Assembly: GCA_028287745.1 (NCBI GenBank) | Contig: JAQBPB010000023.1 | Span: 1-43,746, forward strand | DNA: 43,746 bases | Reading direction: 5' to 3' | Source of the DNA: Chloroflexota bacterium | GTDB taxonomy: Bacteria; Chloroflexota; Chloroflexia; Chloroheliales; Chloroheliaceae | Shown: positions 25,037-33,756 of the stretch, piece after piece | How positions within the stretch are numbered: the first letter of the stretch is position 1 | Layout of the letters: the number at the start of each line of letters is the position of its first letter | The notes under the pieces: model-generated | Seen by the model: only the letters and a program-made list of their open reading frames with translations | Told to the model about the DNA's origin: nothing | The model's database searches: none | Program-made: the position numbers and the translations under genes

Positions 25037-26227
25037 ATGGCGAATAACAGGGGTGTGGCTTACGTAAAACCGGGTACAGTTGAAGTCAAAAATATTGACT
25101 ATCCGAAACTGGCTATTGATAACCGCAAGTGTGAACATGGCGTGATATTAAAGATTATTACCACTAATATTTGTGGTAGTGACCAGCACATGGTCCGGGG
25201 CCGCACCACTGCCCAACCAGGGTTAGTCCTGGGCCACGAGATAACCGGTGAGATAATCGAAGCCGGGCGTGACGTGGAGTTCCTGAAGGTAGGGGATATT
25301 GTTTCGGTTCCGTTTAATATTGCCTGTGGCCGCTGCCGGAACTGTAAGGTCGGGCAGACCGGTATATGCCTCAATGTAAATCCTTCCCGGCCCGGTGCAG
25401 CTTACGGCTATGTCGATATGGGCGGGTGGGTCGGCGGTCAGGCTGAATATGTGATGTGTCCCTACGCCGATTTTAACTTGCTCAAATTCCCCGATAGAGA
25501 CCAGGCCATGGCGAAGATTAAAGATTTAACCCTGCTTTCAGACATCTTTCCAACTGGCTATCATGGTGCGGTTACAGCCGGGGTCGGCCCCGGGTCAATT
25601 GTGTATGTGGCCGGGGCGGGTCCGGTCGGCCTGGCCTGTGCGGCCTCCTGCCAGTTGCTTGGTGCGGCCTGCGTTATCGTGGGTGATTTAATTGATGAAC
25701 GCCTCGCCCAGGCACGAAGTTTTGGGTGTGAAACAATTGATTTGAAAAAGGCCATCCCACTTTCAGAACAGATTGCCGCTATCATAGGAGTTCCGGAAGT
25801 GGACTGTGCGGTAGATTGTGTCGGGTTCGAGGCCCATGGTCACGGCAGCCAGGCCGGTAAAGAACAACCGGCTACAGTCCTTAATTCGATGATGGAGCTA
25901 ACCAGGGCCGGAGGTGCCATCGGTATACCGGGGCTATATGTTACCGGCGACCCCGGCGCGGTGGATGAGAATGCCAAGATAGGGCAACTGGGTATTCGCA
26001 TCGGGTTAGGTTGGGCTAAATCCCACACTTTAAGCACCGGACAATGTCCGGTTATGCGGTATCACCGCCAACTGATGAATTGTATTTTGTACGAGAAAAT
26101 CCAGATAGCCAGGGCCGTAAATGTCCAGATAATTTCGCTGGATCAGGCTCCCCAGGGTTATAGGGATTTTGATAGAGGGGCCGCCACAAAATTTGTGATC
26201 GATCCCCATGGTATGGTAGCTGCTTGA
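25037..26227 (+). CDS. Glutathione-independent formaldehyde-dehydrogenase-like zinc ADH
   Basis: 396 residues. The catalytic zinc ligands are Cys46 (NICGSDQH) and His67-Glu68 (LGHEITGE). The structural zinc loop is CGRCRNCKVGQTGIC (about 98-112). The NAD-binding turn is GAGPVGL. DIFPTGYHGAV, DCAVDCVGFEAHGHG and GIPGLYVTGDPGA are close to the FdhA group known from Pseudomonas putida, which binds NAD tightly and acts on formaldehyde and short aldehydes. Assignment to that exact substrate is not safe from sequence. ATG 25037 has AAGGAG upstream. It forms a probable two-gene operon with the isomerase. A large hairpin at 26262 follows. The paralogue at 5560-6744 is of the same branch. Confidence 0.88.
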   Translation: MANNRGVAYVKPGTVEVKNIDYPKLAIDNRKCEHGVILKIITTNICGSDQHMVRGRTTAQPGLVLGHEITGEIIEAGRDVEFLKVGDIVSVPFNIACGRCRNCKVGQTGICLNVNPSRPGAAYGYVDMGGWVGGQAEYVMCPYADFNLLKFPDRDQAMAKIKDLTLLSDIFPTGYHGAVTAGVGPGSIVYVAGAGPVGLACAASCQLLGAACVIVGDLIDERLAQARSFGCETIDLKKAIPLSEQIAAIIGVPEVDCAVDCVGFEAHGHGSQAGKEQPATVLNSMMELTRAGGAIGIPGLYVTGDPGAVDENAKIGQLGIRIGLGWAKSHTLSTGQCPVMRYHRQLMNCILYEKIQIARAVNVQIISLDQAPQGYRDFDRGAATKFVIDPHGMVAA

Positions 26228-26261
26228 TCTAACCGATACTAAGATTGTGCAAACTCTTCAA

Positions 26262-26309
26262 CCAAAATGAAAGGTAACTTCTCCTGGAAGAAGTTACCTT
26301 TCATTTTGG
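26262..26309. terminator. 21-bp perfect hairpin between convergent genes
   Basis: Arms 26262-26282 and 26289-26309 pair perfectly over 21 bp around a 6-base loop. It lies between the ends of the ADH (plus, 26227) and the exchanger (minus, 26381) and likely terminates both. No separate T-run follows the stem in either direction. Confidence 0.7.
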
Positions 26310-26380
26310 TCCGGATTATGGATGCAGTACCCACACCTATAATCCTTAGTTGTATTGCCGGTCCGGATACCCCTATCCCG

Positions 26381-27661
26381 CTATTTATGCGGCTTAAAGG
26401 ACTCCTTATCCTCGGCATCACTCTGGGTTTTCACGTAATCGGGACTATACATACTCCTGAAAGTTGGCAGGAAATTTTGATACTTGCGTATGGCTAGTCC
26501 CAGGCTCAGGGCCAGGTAAATACCGGCAAAGATATAATCGGAGTCTATATCACCCACCCTGTTTGGTACAACAAACTGGACCGCCAGTAATCCAAATAGC
26601 AGGAAAGCACCACCCAGGCTCATCCGCAAGCTAAATATAACCATAACTGCCAGCAAGGTCTGGGCGGAAGTCACCAGCATTGGGCCGATAAGGTTAAACT
26701 CGCGGGTTACTCCATTTTCAATGAAGGTGCCGGAGAGCGGCAAGGGCCGGATTTGGCCTGACCCGAGGCTAAAGACTACGGGCAGGGTACCGACCAGAAG
26801 GGTCCACTGGTTGACTTTACTTGCGACCAGCGCTCCTAACCCTTCGCTAGCCATGTAGCGGAGAGTAAAGATAATACAGATTACGATTTCAGGCGCTTCC
26901 GAAGCCAGTGGCGCAAACCACTGCAACAGGAAAACCTGGTCTACCCCTATCCGGGTGCCGGTTTCAATCAGGGAAACGGCAAAGGGATGGGCTACCAGGA
27001 ATATGACCGTACCGGCATAGAGGATCATACCGATAACCGCAGCAATACGCTTTGGGCGTGGCAATTCTCCCAGGAGCTTGGCCGGGCCAACCAGTTCCGG
27101 CTCGTGTACCTCGGATTTAATCAGCCGTAACGAGTAGATCACAAAAAGACCCACAAAGAAGGCGAAATCAATAAAATCGATCCGCCCTTTAATGGGTAAT
27201 ATTAGTGAATAAACCCCGGCAATTAATAGGAACCCTATCTCTACGCGCTGGCTCTGGTGCAGCCGGATGAAGCGTTCCTTGAACTTGATCGCAAAGATAA
27301 AGACTAAAAGCGGCCAGGCAAACCCGACAATCATCCGATTGGCCCCGATCATATTGGCAATCGCGAACTGCTGGTATGCCGGGTCGGAACCCGCCTGGTA
27401 AGTCAGGGCAAAGTCTACGGCGTATTCCGGTAAAACTGCGATCAAGGCCATTACTGAAAGCGCCAGGGCCTTTGGTACATCCTCCTGGGCGGCTTCGGTG
27501 GCCCAGGCCAGCAGGAATGCCGCTCCAATTACGCTAATACCAAATAAGAAAGCCCCCCACAACGGCATATCGTATTCAACCTGTTTAAGAGCTACAAAGC
27601 GGACTACTAACCCCGGCAGCGTTACAAAAACTGCCAACCCAATCCAAAACCAACCTCGCAC
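26381..27661 (-). CDS. Ca2+:cation antiporter (CaCA)-family membrane protein
   Basis: 426 residues with about 10-11 hydrophobic helices. Two inverted alpha-repeat motifs can be seen: ALIAVLPEYAVDFALTYQAG followed by ANMIGANRMIVG, and PLASEAPEIVICIIFTLRYMASEGLGALVASKVNQWTLLVGTLP. Each carries the acidic residue (PEY, APE) and Asn/Ser/Gln turn that form the ion site in Na+/Ca2+ and K+-dependent exchangers. The family exchanges Ca2+ or other cations for H+ or Na+ across the inner membrane; ion choice is unknown. Start GTG 27661 has GGGAAGG nine bases upstream. It stands alone. Confidence 0.78.
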   Translation of the reverse strand: MRGWFWIGLAVFVTLPGLVVRFVALKQVEYDMPLWGAFLFGISVIGAAFLLAWATEAAQEDVPKALALSVMALIAVLPEYAVDFALTYQAGSDPAYQQFAIANMIGANRMIVGFAWPLLVFIFAIKFKERFIRLHQSQRVEIGFLLIAGVYSLILPIKGRIDFIDFAFFVGLFVIYSLRLIKSEVHEPELVGPAKLLGELPRPKRIAAVIGMILYAGTVIFLVAHPFAVSLIETGTRIGVDQVFLLQWFAPLASEAPEIVICIIFTLRYMASEGLGALVASKVNQWTLLVGTLPVVFSLGSGQIRPLPLSGTFIENGVTREFNLIGPMLVTSAQTLLAVMVIFSLRMSLGGAFLLFGLLAVQFVVPNRVGDIDSDYIFAGIYLALSLGLAIRKYQNFLPTFRSMYSPDYVKTQSDAEDKESFKPHK

Positions 27662-27852
27662 TTAGTTATACCTTCCCTTTCCGGTCCTTTTGAACCAATA
27701 ACCCCGCTCTGCGCATTATATATTATTCCAGCATAACTCATACCCGATTAAAGCTTCTGGCAGGTCAATTTCTGCTAATCTAATGACATTCTTAGTTTAC
27801 AGCCTGTACTCCTGAACTACAACTTGTGGCATTTTGAGCCGGGGGTTTTCAG

Positions 27853-27912
27853 GCACAAAAAAGCAGCCACCAGGCCTGATTTAAATCAGGCCTGGTGGCT
27901 GCTTTTTTGTGC
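27853..27912 (-). terminator. 60-bp perfect palindrome terminator
   Basis: The 60 bases 27853-27912 are a perfect palindrome centred at 27882/27883, with TTTAAA at the centre and AAAAAA/TTTTTT tracts near the ends. It lies 18 bp past the stop of the glycosidase-like gene, and the T tract near the end of the second arm fits termination on the minus strand. Its length and lack of any loop are unusual. Confidence 0.75.
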
Positions 27913-27930
27913 GCAAATCTTGCCAGGAGA

Positions 27931-28914
27931 TTAAAGGGGTAGTTTAATCAACCTTAATTCGTGGGCGGCGTCGCTGCGGGTGTACTCGTAATAAAGCCAG
28001 AGTTCCTGGCCTACCTTTAGCGCCTGGACATAGCGGAGCGACCCGCTGGCATACGGGCTGACCACCCAGGGCTGGTCAGGGGTTAGCTTGTCCCAGTTTT
28101 TCAGGTCAAAGGACACGGCCAGGCCGGTCCGTTCCTCGTAATTTTCCTGTTCACTGGCCGAGCCGTCATAGAAACCCAGGAAAATGTCATCCAGCTTTAC
28201 CACACTATTAAGCCGGGACTGGTAGCGGTCCCAGCCTTCACCGACGGGAAGGATTTCACCTAACCACTTGAAGTTAATGCCGTCCAGGCTGTGGGCAAGC
28301 GCGGTCGGGGCCTGGGTCAGGCCGGTTGCATAAATATCGGCGGTGGAGTGGGCCTGCTCATACTGGTTTTCGTTCAGGTCCAGGTTTTTGGCATAGCTGA
28401 TAAGCATGTAATAGATCGGCCCGATTTTGAAGACAAAAGGGTCTTTCACCGCTTCGGAATTGGTGCTGGCGGCTGTGAAGATCTCCCGACGTGTTTTAGG
28501 GTCAAAATTCTCCGGCTTGTCCGCTTCAATAACATCAATCCGCCAGCGATTATCGGCGGCGTCAACATAGCTGATGTAAAGCAGGTAAGTTCCGGTAGGT
28601 GACTTCTGGACGCAGAAGCGTTCCATAGAAGAGGAATTTAGCTCGGCTTTCTTGATGCTCCAGATGTCCTTAAAGGCTAAACCGTCTTTGCTTTCGGCTA
28701 CAAAACAGGCATAACCGCGTTCCTCACCAAGTCCCCGGGGGCGGCGGCGGCGGTAAGTCAGTAGATAGCTTTCACGTTCAGCGTCATAGAAAACACTCGG
28801 ACAACCCACCCAATAACCCTTACCCGGTGCTTCCGGTTCCAGGACTATCTGGCCCATTTCCGGGTCGAAGGCCGGGAAAAGCAGACTGTTCCTTGATTGC
28901 GTGGTACCTAACAT
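27931..28914 (-). CDS. Five-bladed beta-propeller glycosidase-like protein
   Basis: 327 residues of repeated strand-turn units: YWVGCPSVFYDAERESYLLTYRRRR, YACFVAESKDGLAFK, TGTYLLYISYVD, DPFVFKIGPIYYMLISYAK, IFLGFYDGSA and LWLYYEYTRSD. This resembles the GH43/GH32/GH130 propellers that cut or bind glycans. The Asp that normally sits in an N-terminal hDP motif is not evident in GCPSVFYD. DPFVFK and the Glu residues in the last blades could be functional, but catalysis is unproven. There is no signal peptide, so it is cytosolic. ATG 28914 has GGAGG eight bases upstream. It is the third gene after the ROK regulator and sulfatase on the minus strand. Confidence 0.7.
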   Translation of the reverse strand: MLGTTQSRNSLLFPAFDPEMGQIVLEPEAPGKGYWVGCPSVFYDAERESYLLTYRRRRPRGLGEERGYACFVAESKDGLAFKDIWSIKKAELNSSSMERFCVQKSPTGTYLLYISYVDAADNRWRIDVIEADKPENFDPKTRREIFTAASTNSEAVKDPFVFKIGPIYYMLISYAKNLDLNENQYEQAHSTADIYATGLTQAPTALAHSLDGINFKWLGEILPVGEGWDRYQSRLNSVVKLDDIFLGFYDGSASEQENYEERTGLAVSFDLKNWDKLTPDQPWVVSPYASGSLRYVQALKVGQELWLYYEYTRSDAAHELRLIKLPL

Positions 28915-29002
28915 GCCAAGATCCTCCTTGATTTTTGGAAGGCGAAACTGCCGGGAACCAGCAAGCTACCGCCCGTTTCACATAAGATAATAAAAATTCC
29001 GG

Positions 29003-30496
29003 TTATTTACTGTCGAGTTGGCTTAAAGATGTATCGTAAGTCTTTGTGCCGATGTCGTACATTGTTGTCATCCAGTGGTAGAAGTTATCTCCCCTGGCTT
29101 TCAGCTCATCATAAAGCCTGGTCATTAACTCCTGGCGTACCCCAAGCAATTCAGGATGGTTGTACTGGTTCAAAAGCTCGCTCGGGTCTGTTTCCAGGTC
29201 GTAAAGTTCGTTCAGGTCGCCGGGATTGACCACCAGTTTGTAGCGGCGGGTCCGGATCATGCGCTGCGGGTAGGGGAAATGGTGGCCGTGAAATTCCGCG
29301 AATACTTCCTGCCGCCATTCGGCCGGTGTCTCACCACGGGCAAAAGGGACCACGCTTTCGCCGTCAACCTGCGCGGGTTTGGCGACTCCGGCCAGGTCAA
29401 GGAAAGTAGGCATAAAATCGGTGAGGGAAACGAAATTATCCTCAACCCGGCCGCCTTTGTCGTCAGGCAGGCGCAAAATGAACGGGATATGGTAGATGTC
29501 ATCATACATGGCCGGGCCTTTGTCTTCCAGGCGGTGTGACCCGACAAAAGCGCCGTGGTCCACGCTGAACATGACCGCCGTATTATCGAGAAGGCCCAGT
29601 TCGCGGGCAACATCCATTATGCGGCCAATTTGCTCGTCAATAAGGGTGACATATCCCCAAGAGAGCGCTATTATCTTGCGCCAATCGTCCATACTGAAGC
29701 TCTCAAAAGTCCAGTGAGCGGAATAATTCTTCTGGACGGACGGTTTTCCGGCGAAAGTTTCCGCGAAAGAGAGCGGCAATTTTATCTGCGACGGGTCATA
29801 AAGATTGTAATATTTTTCAGGCAACAGATAGGGCAGGTGCGGGCCGAACCAATGGCAGGCCAGGTAGAAAGGTTGGCCGTTGCGGTGGTAGTTTTCGGCG
29901 TATTCTCTAAGCCGGGCGATTGTCAGGTCGGCCAGGTAGTATTCGAAGGTGGCTTCAAGTGGCTGCTCCAGCATACCGGCCAGCAGGTTTCCCGGCTGCC
30001 CATTCGGGAAGGTGCCGCGCACTTCGTTATGCAGTTTAAACTGGGGTAACCCCCGCTCCTCCAGGTAAGCCTGGTAAAGAGGATGTCTGACCGGGTTGCC
30101 CCAGCCCTGGTAGTGGGTGCCTTCAAAGCCGTACTCTTCCGGGCCTTTTTCTTTACCGACATGCCACTTGCCTATCAGGCCAACTTTGTAACCGGCGTCC
30201 AGCAAATACTTTGAAAAGGGAATAGCTTCGGGGTCGAGTTCTTCACGGTAGGCTACGTTCCGCTCGTAGTTAGCGACCAGGGCGTGCCGGAAAGGCAGCA
30301 AGCCGGTTAAGAGAGTAGCCCGGGCCGGTGTGCAAATGGCCGTAGGCGTATAGCACTGGTCAAACCGGGTTCCCTGGGCGGCCAGGCTATCCAGGGCGGG
30401 CGTCTGGCAGATAGTATTACCATAGCAACCCAGGGAGTCCAGGCGCTGCTGATCGGTCATCAAATAAAGAATATTCTGGGGTTGCTTGCCTAGCAT
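29003..30496 (-). CDS. Cys-type sulfatase (cytosolic)
   Basis: 497 residues of the alkaline-phosphatase-like sulfatase fold. The early metal site is Asp15-Gln16 (LMTDQQR). The formylglycine signature is Cys55-Thr-Pro-Ala-Arg59, then the usual TLLTG. GKWHVG follows at about 108-113, then the C-terminal block FSVDHGAFVGSHRL with Asp-His metal ligands. It hydrolyses organic sulfate esters after Cys55 is oxidised to formylglycine by a maturation enzyme not seen here. No signal peptide precedes the fold, so the substrate must enter the cell. ATG 30496 has AGAGG about 11 bases upstream. It lies 52 bp behind the ROK gene, in a likely operon with the propeller gene. Confidence 0.9.
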   Translation of the reverse strand: MLGKQPQNILYLMTDQQRLDSLGCYGNTICQTPALDSLAAQGTRFDQCYTPTAICTPARATLLTGLLPFRHALVANYERNVAYREELDPEAIPFSKYLLDAGYKVGLIGKWHVGKEKGPEEYGFEGTHYQGWGNPVRHPLYQAYLEERGLPQFKLHNEVRGTFPNGQPGNLLAGMLEQPLEATFEYYLADLTIARLREYAENYHRNGQPFYLACHWFGPHLPYLLPEKYYNLYDPSQIKLPLSFAETFAGKPSVQKNYSAHWTFESFSMDDWRKIIALSWGYVTLIDEQIGRIMDVARELGLLDNTAVMFSVDHGAFVGSHRLEDKGPAMYDDIYHIPFILRLPDDKGGRVEDNFVSLTDFMPTFLDLAGVAKPAQVDGESVVPFARGETPAEWRQEVFAEFHGHHFPYPQRMIRTRRYKLVVNPGDLNELYDLETDPSELLNQYNHPELLGVRQELMTRLYDELKARGDNFYHWMTTMYDIGTKTYDTSLSQLDSK

Positions 30497-30548
30497 ACTT
30501 TTAAAACCTCTTATTTGCTTAATTTCTTAAATTAAAGAGTAGTGAAAC

Positions 30549-31796
30549 CTACCCTGCTTTGCTTGTATCAGAACCGGCCGCCGGACTTGCGCCAAAACCC
30601 AGGGTTCCGGTGTTAATAATATTGCGTATTATTAACATAGCCGCCCCTCGCACCTGCCCTACCGGTTGTCCGACACCGATAACCTGGACCCGGCCCCGTA
30701 AAGTCGGGTAAATCCGGGTCTCAATATATTCCTGCACCAGTTGAGCAAGGATTGGCGCAAGCGGGCCCAGGGGACCGCCCAGGTACACTGCCTCCGGGGC
30801 GAGCGAATTAACAATATTTACCGCGGCACAGCCCAGGTATTTTGCTACATCGCGGATAGTTTCGACCACCGCAGCATGGCCGTCATTATAGGCCGCTGCG
30901 ATTTGTTCTACAGTAAGCGACGGGGCCGGGACGCCCAGGTTTGCGGCTACCCGGCCGGTAATAGCGGGCAGCGAACAATAAAGTTCCAGGCACCCAGTAT
31001 TGCCGCAGCGGCAAGTTTCGCCCCGGGTATCGACCGTGAGATGTCCGAATTCAACGCTGCCCTGGTTTCCCTGGTAGATTTCGTGATTTATAACAATACT
31101 GCCGCCCACGCCAAACCCGCACCGGATAAAGACAAAGTTACTTATGGACCCTAAATCGCCAAAGTATTGCAAGTCCAGGGCTAAAGTATTGGCATTTTGG
31201 TCAATAACAACCGGCAGTTCAAAACGGTTAATAATAATTTCGCCAAGAGTTTCTTCCTCGTGCGGGCCGTTTGGCCCGGAAACACTCGCCAGTCTTTTGT
31301 GCAGGGGAGTAACACAGTCCCGGTCTGGTGCTCCTACACCTATCCCGATAACGTTCCGGCCGGCCAGGCTGGCATCTTCCAGGATAATTTCAATGGATTG
31401 GAGCAGCCGGTTTATAAGGTATTTGTTATCGCTGCGGACCTGTAGGCCGCCAAAGGAAACTTCCTGGCTGACCTGGCCACTCAGGTCTATCAGGGCTGCT
31501 GAAACTGAATCGCGGGTGAGATTGACTCCTACAACGTAGGCCAGTTCCGGGTTAATCTCCAGTTGCAGAGCCGGTCGCCCGATTGAAGTTTCGGCAATGC
31601 CGCTCTCTTTTAAGAGACCTTCTTTAATAAGCTCATCTACTATATGGGTAATAGTTCCGGGGTGAAGTCCGGTCTTGGCAGCCAATTCAATCCTGGAGAT
31701 GCGCTTTAAGGTCCAGACGGCCCGGAAAACCACACTCCGGTTACCCCGGCGTAGACTTAACTGGTTCGCTCCTGCATATCCACGCTCTTTACGCAA
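30549..31796 (-). CDS. ROK-family transcriptional regulator
   Basis: 415 residues. Residues about 15-70 form a winged helix (LKRISRIELAAKTGLHPGTITHIVDELIKEGLLKE). The rest is a ROK sugar-kinase-like fold with IGVGAPD, VVIDQNANTLAL, EFGHLTVD and the zinc motif Cys262-Arg-Cys264-Gly-X2-Gly-Cys269-X-Glu. Where kinases have the catalytic Asp before Ala-Asn, this protein shows Asn (DQNAN), which fits a repressor such as NagC or Mlc rather than a kinase. Such proteins usually sense a sugar or sugar phosphate. Start TTG 31796 is set by GGGAGGAG nine bases upstream. It is first in the minus-strand operon and faces the ABC importer. Confidence 0.9.
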   Translation of the reverse strand: MRKERGYAGANQLSLRRGNRSVVFRAVWTLKRISRIELAAKTGLHPGTITHIVDELIKEGLLKESGIAETSIGRPALQLEINPELAYVVGVNLTRDSVSAALIDLSGQVSQEVSFGGLQVRSDNKYLINRLLQSIEIILEDASLAGRNVIGIGVGAPDRDCVTPLHKRLASVSGPNGPHEEETLGEIIINRFELPVVIDQNANTLALDLQYFGDLGSISNFVFIRCGFGVGGSIVINHEIYQGNQGSVEFGHLTVDTRGETCRCGNTGCLELYCSLPAITGRVAANLGVPAPSLTVEQIAAAYNDGHAAVVETIRDVAKYLGCAAVNIVNSLAPEAVYLGGPLGPLAPILAQLVQEYIETRIYPTLRGRVQVIGVGQPVGQVRGAAMLIIRNIINTGTLGFGASPAAGSDTSKAG

Positions 31797-31837
31797 GGGA
31801 ATTTTCTCCTCCCGGCTTTATTTGAATGGCGCAATTA

Positions 31838-31852
31838 AATGGTTAATCCATT
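31838..31852. promoter_or_regulatory. Inverted repeat over the ROK promoter -10
   Basis: AATGG (31838-31842) and CCATT (31848-31852) flank TTAAT. The right arm touches the -10 of the ROK promoter, a fitting place for self-repression. The arms are short, so it is tentative. Confidence 0.3.
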
Positions 31853-31878
31853 CTAGCCCCCTTTTTTTTATTTGTCAA
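31850..31878 (-). promoter_or_regulatory. Near-consensus sigma70 promoter of the ROK operon
   Basis: On the minus strand a perfect TTGACA (31878-31873) is separated by exactly 17 bp from TAGAAT (31855-31850). The spacer holds A8 and G5 tracts. It lies about 54 bp upstream of TTG 31796. Confidence 0.8.
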
Positions 31879-32015
31879 GATATCAATATGACCTCAATTT
31901 TAGAAATTTTAACTAATCATTTTTGAAAAAAGGCCGGGAAAAGTTGTAAAAACATCTATTATGCTACTTCGGGATGGTTAAAATTATAAAAAACCCCATT
32001 ATAAAACTGATATAG

Positions 32016-32045
32016 CAAAGGTATTGACATGATGTTCGACCTTTG
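32016..32045. promoter_or_regulatory. Inverted repeat overlapping importer promoter, candidate ROK operator
   Basis: CAAAGGT (32016-32022) and ACCTTTG (32039-32045) are perfect 7-bp arms around 16 bp. They bracket the -35 of the importer promoter. The position is right for a repressor; the ROK protein encoded next door is the natural candidate, which is inference. Confidence 0.45.
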
Positions 32046-32052
32046 TTACTAT
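32024..32052 (+). promoter_or_regulatory. Sigma70 promoter of the ABC importer operon
   Basis: TTGACA (32024-32029) is perfect, the spacer is 17 bp, and the -10 is TACTAT (32047-32052). It lies 63 bp before the importer's first possible start. Confidence 0.8.
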
Positions 32053-32114
32053 TTATTTGTATTTTTCAATAAAGCCCCACAATTATACGATATAAGCTGA
32101 CATTTAATTAAAGA

Positions 32115-32939
32115 GTGATAGAAAGTAGCATCGAAGCTATGCAGGTAACCGCGTCACAAAAACCAGTTGCGAAAAAAACATGGCGTTTAAGCAATAATCT
32201 TTGGATTTTATATCTGATCTCTATTCTTATTGGTATCGCCATCTGGACTTACGCTGCTTATTCCGATAGCCGGAATTTGCTGCCGCCGCCGCTGACTGTC
32301 CTCAATAAGTTTATAGAACTCTGGAATAACGGCACTTTGCTGGAAAATACTGTCGCCAGCGTACAAAGAGTACTGATCGGCTTTACTCTTGGCGTCCTGT
32401 TAGCGATACCGGTCGGCTTTCTGATGGGCTGGTACACAATCGCCCGGGGTGTAGTCGAACCGTGGGTGCAGTTTCTACGGACTATCCCGCCGATTGCTCT
32501 ATCGCCCCTGGTCATTATTTTTATGGGCATCGGAGAGTTACCGAAGATATTCCTTATTTTCATGGCCGTCTTCCTGGGCAGTTCGATTGCCACCTTTCAG
32601 GGCGTCCGGAATGTAGATGTAACTTTAATCAAGGCGGCCCAGGTACTCGGCGCGAAAGATGCCACCATCTTCCGGGCGGTCGTAGTGCCCGCCGCTTTCC
32701 CTTATATCCTGGTCGGTATGCGAATTTCGCTGGGTAGCGCCTGGGGTACGCTGGTCGCCGCTGAACTGATCGCGGCCCAGACCGGCCTCGGACAGATGAT
32801 GCAGGGCGCTGCACTGTATTTCCAGGTACCCACTATTATGGTAGGCATTATCATGATCGGGGTGCTGGGAACCGTAATGGACCGGATTGTCCTCTACCTT
32901 GAAGGAAGACTCACCAGCTGGCAGGAGAAAAAGGCATGA
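32115..32939 (+). CDS. ABC importer permease (SsuC/TauC/NrtB-like)
   Basis: 274 residues from GTG 32115, or 266 from ATG 32139; neither start has a clear ribosome site. About six membrane helices are seen. The EAA-type cytoplasmic loop for contact with the ATPase appears as IKAAQVLGAKDATIFRAVVVPAAFPYILVGMRISLGSAWGTLVAAEL. WVQFLRTIPPIALSPLVIIFMGIGELPKIFLIF is highly typical of the nitrate/sulfonate/taurine class. It pairs with the ATPase gene, overlapping it by 4 bp (ATGA), and with the binding protein behind. The substrate within the class cannot be fixed by sequence. It is probably controlled by the promoter at 32024. Confidence 0.9.
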   Translation: MIESSIEAMQVTASQKPVAKKTWRLSNNLWILYLISILIGIAIWTYAAYSDSRNLLPPPLTVLNKFIELWNNGTLLENTVASVQRVLIGFTLGVLLAIPVGFLMGWYTIARGVVEPWVQFLRTIPPIALSPLVIIFMGIGELPKIFLIFMAVFLGSSIATFQGVRNVDVTLIKAAQVLGAKDATIFRAVVVPAAFPYILVGMRISLGSAWGTLVAAELIAAQTGLGQMMQGAALYFQVPTIMVGIIMIGVLGTVMDRIVLYLEGRLTSWQEKKA

Positions 32940-33718
32940 CAAATACTGTTATTAGCAGCCCGAAAATCGCTATTAAGAATGTTACCAAGGTTTACCAGGG
33001 TACAAGCCGCAATGTAACCGCCTTAGATAATGTCAGTCTGGATATTCAGGCGAATGAGTTTGTAGTAATTGTCGGACCTAGCGGTTGTGGGAAAACCACC
33101 CTGTTAAATATTATTGCCGGTCTGGAAAAAACCTCGGATGGGGAGGTCCAGGTGGATGGTAAACCTGTCCGCGAACCAGGCTCGGACCGGGGAGTTATTT
33201 TCCAGCAGTACGCTTTGTTTCCCTGGCTGACCGTTCAGCAGAATGTCGAATTCGGGCTGAAAATTAAGGGAGTATCCCGCCAGAAAAGAGCCGAAATCGC
33301 CCGGCACTACCTGGAACTGGTTGGTTTAAAAGATTTCCCCAACGCATTGCCCAAGGAACTTTCCGGTGGTATGAAGCAGCGCTGCGCAATCGCCCGGGCC
33401 TACGCCGCCAATCCTTCTATCCTTTTAATGGATGAACCATTCGCCGCGCTGGATGCGCTTACCCGTGTTCAAATGCAAGAACAGTTACAAAAGACCTGGG
33501 AGCAGGAACGTAAAACGGCTTTTTTCATCACGCACGATGTGGATGAAGCTGTTTTCCTCGGGACCAGGGTTATTATTATGAAACACGGCGGCATCAGGGA
33601 AGAGACCATTATTGACCTGCCTTTTCCCCGGGATAACGAAATGCGTCTTTCAGAAAAGTTTATTGAATTGCGGAACAAGGTCTTTAGGGGTGTGTATCTT
33701 AAGCCCGAAGACAGCTAA
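32936..33718 (+). CDS. ABC importer ATPase (SsuB/TauB/NrtD-like)
   Basis: 260 residues with Walker A GPSGCGKTT (about 43-51), Q-loop FQQYALFPWLTV, signature LSGGMKQRCAIARAYA, Walker B ILLMDEPFAALD and switch His in FITHDVDEA. All ATPase residues are intact. It powers uptake through the permease upstream. The ATG overlaps the permease stop by 4 bp, showing coupled translation. The binding protein gene follows 38 bp later. Confidence 0.92.
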   Translation: MTNTVISSPKIAIKNVTKVYQGTSRNVTALDNVSLDIQANEFVVIVGPSGCGKTTLLNIIAGLEKTSDGEVQVDGKPVREPGSDRGVIFQQYALFPWLTVQQNVEFGLKIKGVSRQKRAEIARHYLELVGLKDFPNALPKELSGGMKQRCAIARAYAANPSILLMDEPFAALDALTRVQMQEQLQKTWEQERKTAFFITHDVDEAVFLGTRVIIMKHGGIREETIIDLPFPRDNEMRLSEKFIELRNKVFRGVYLKPEDS

Positions 33719-33756
33719 ACCGATTATGTTGATTGCTATTGATTAGGAGAGCAAAA

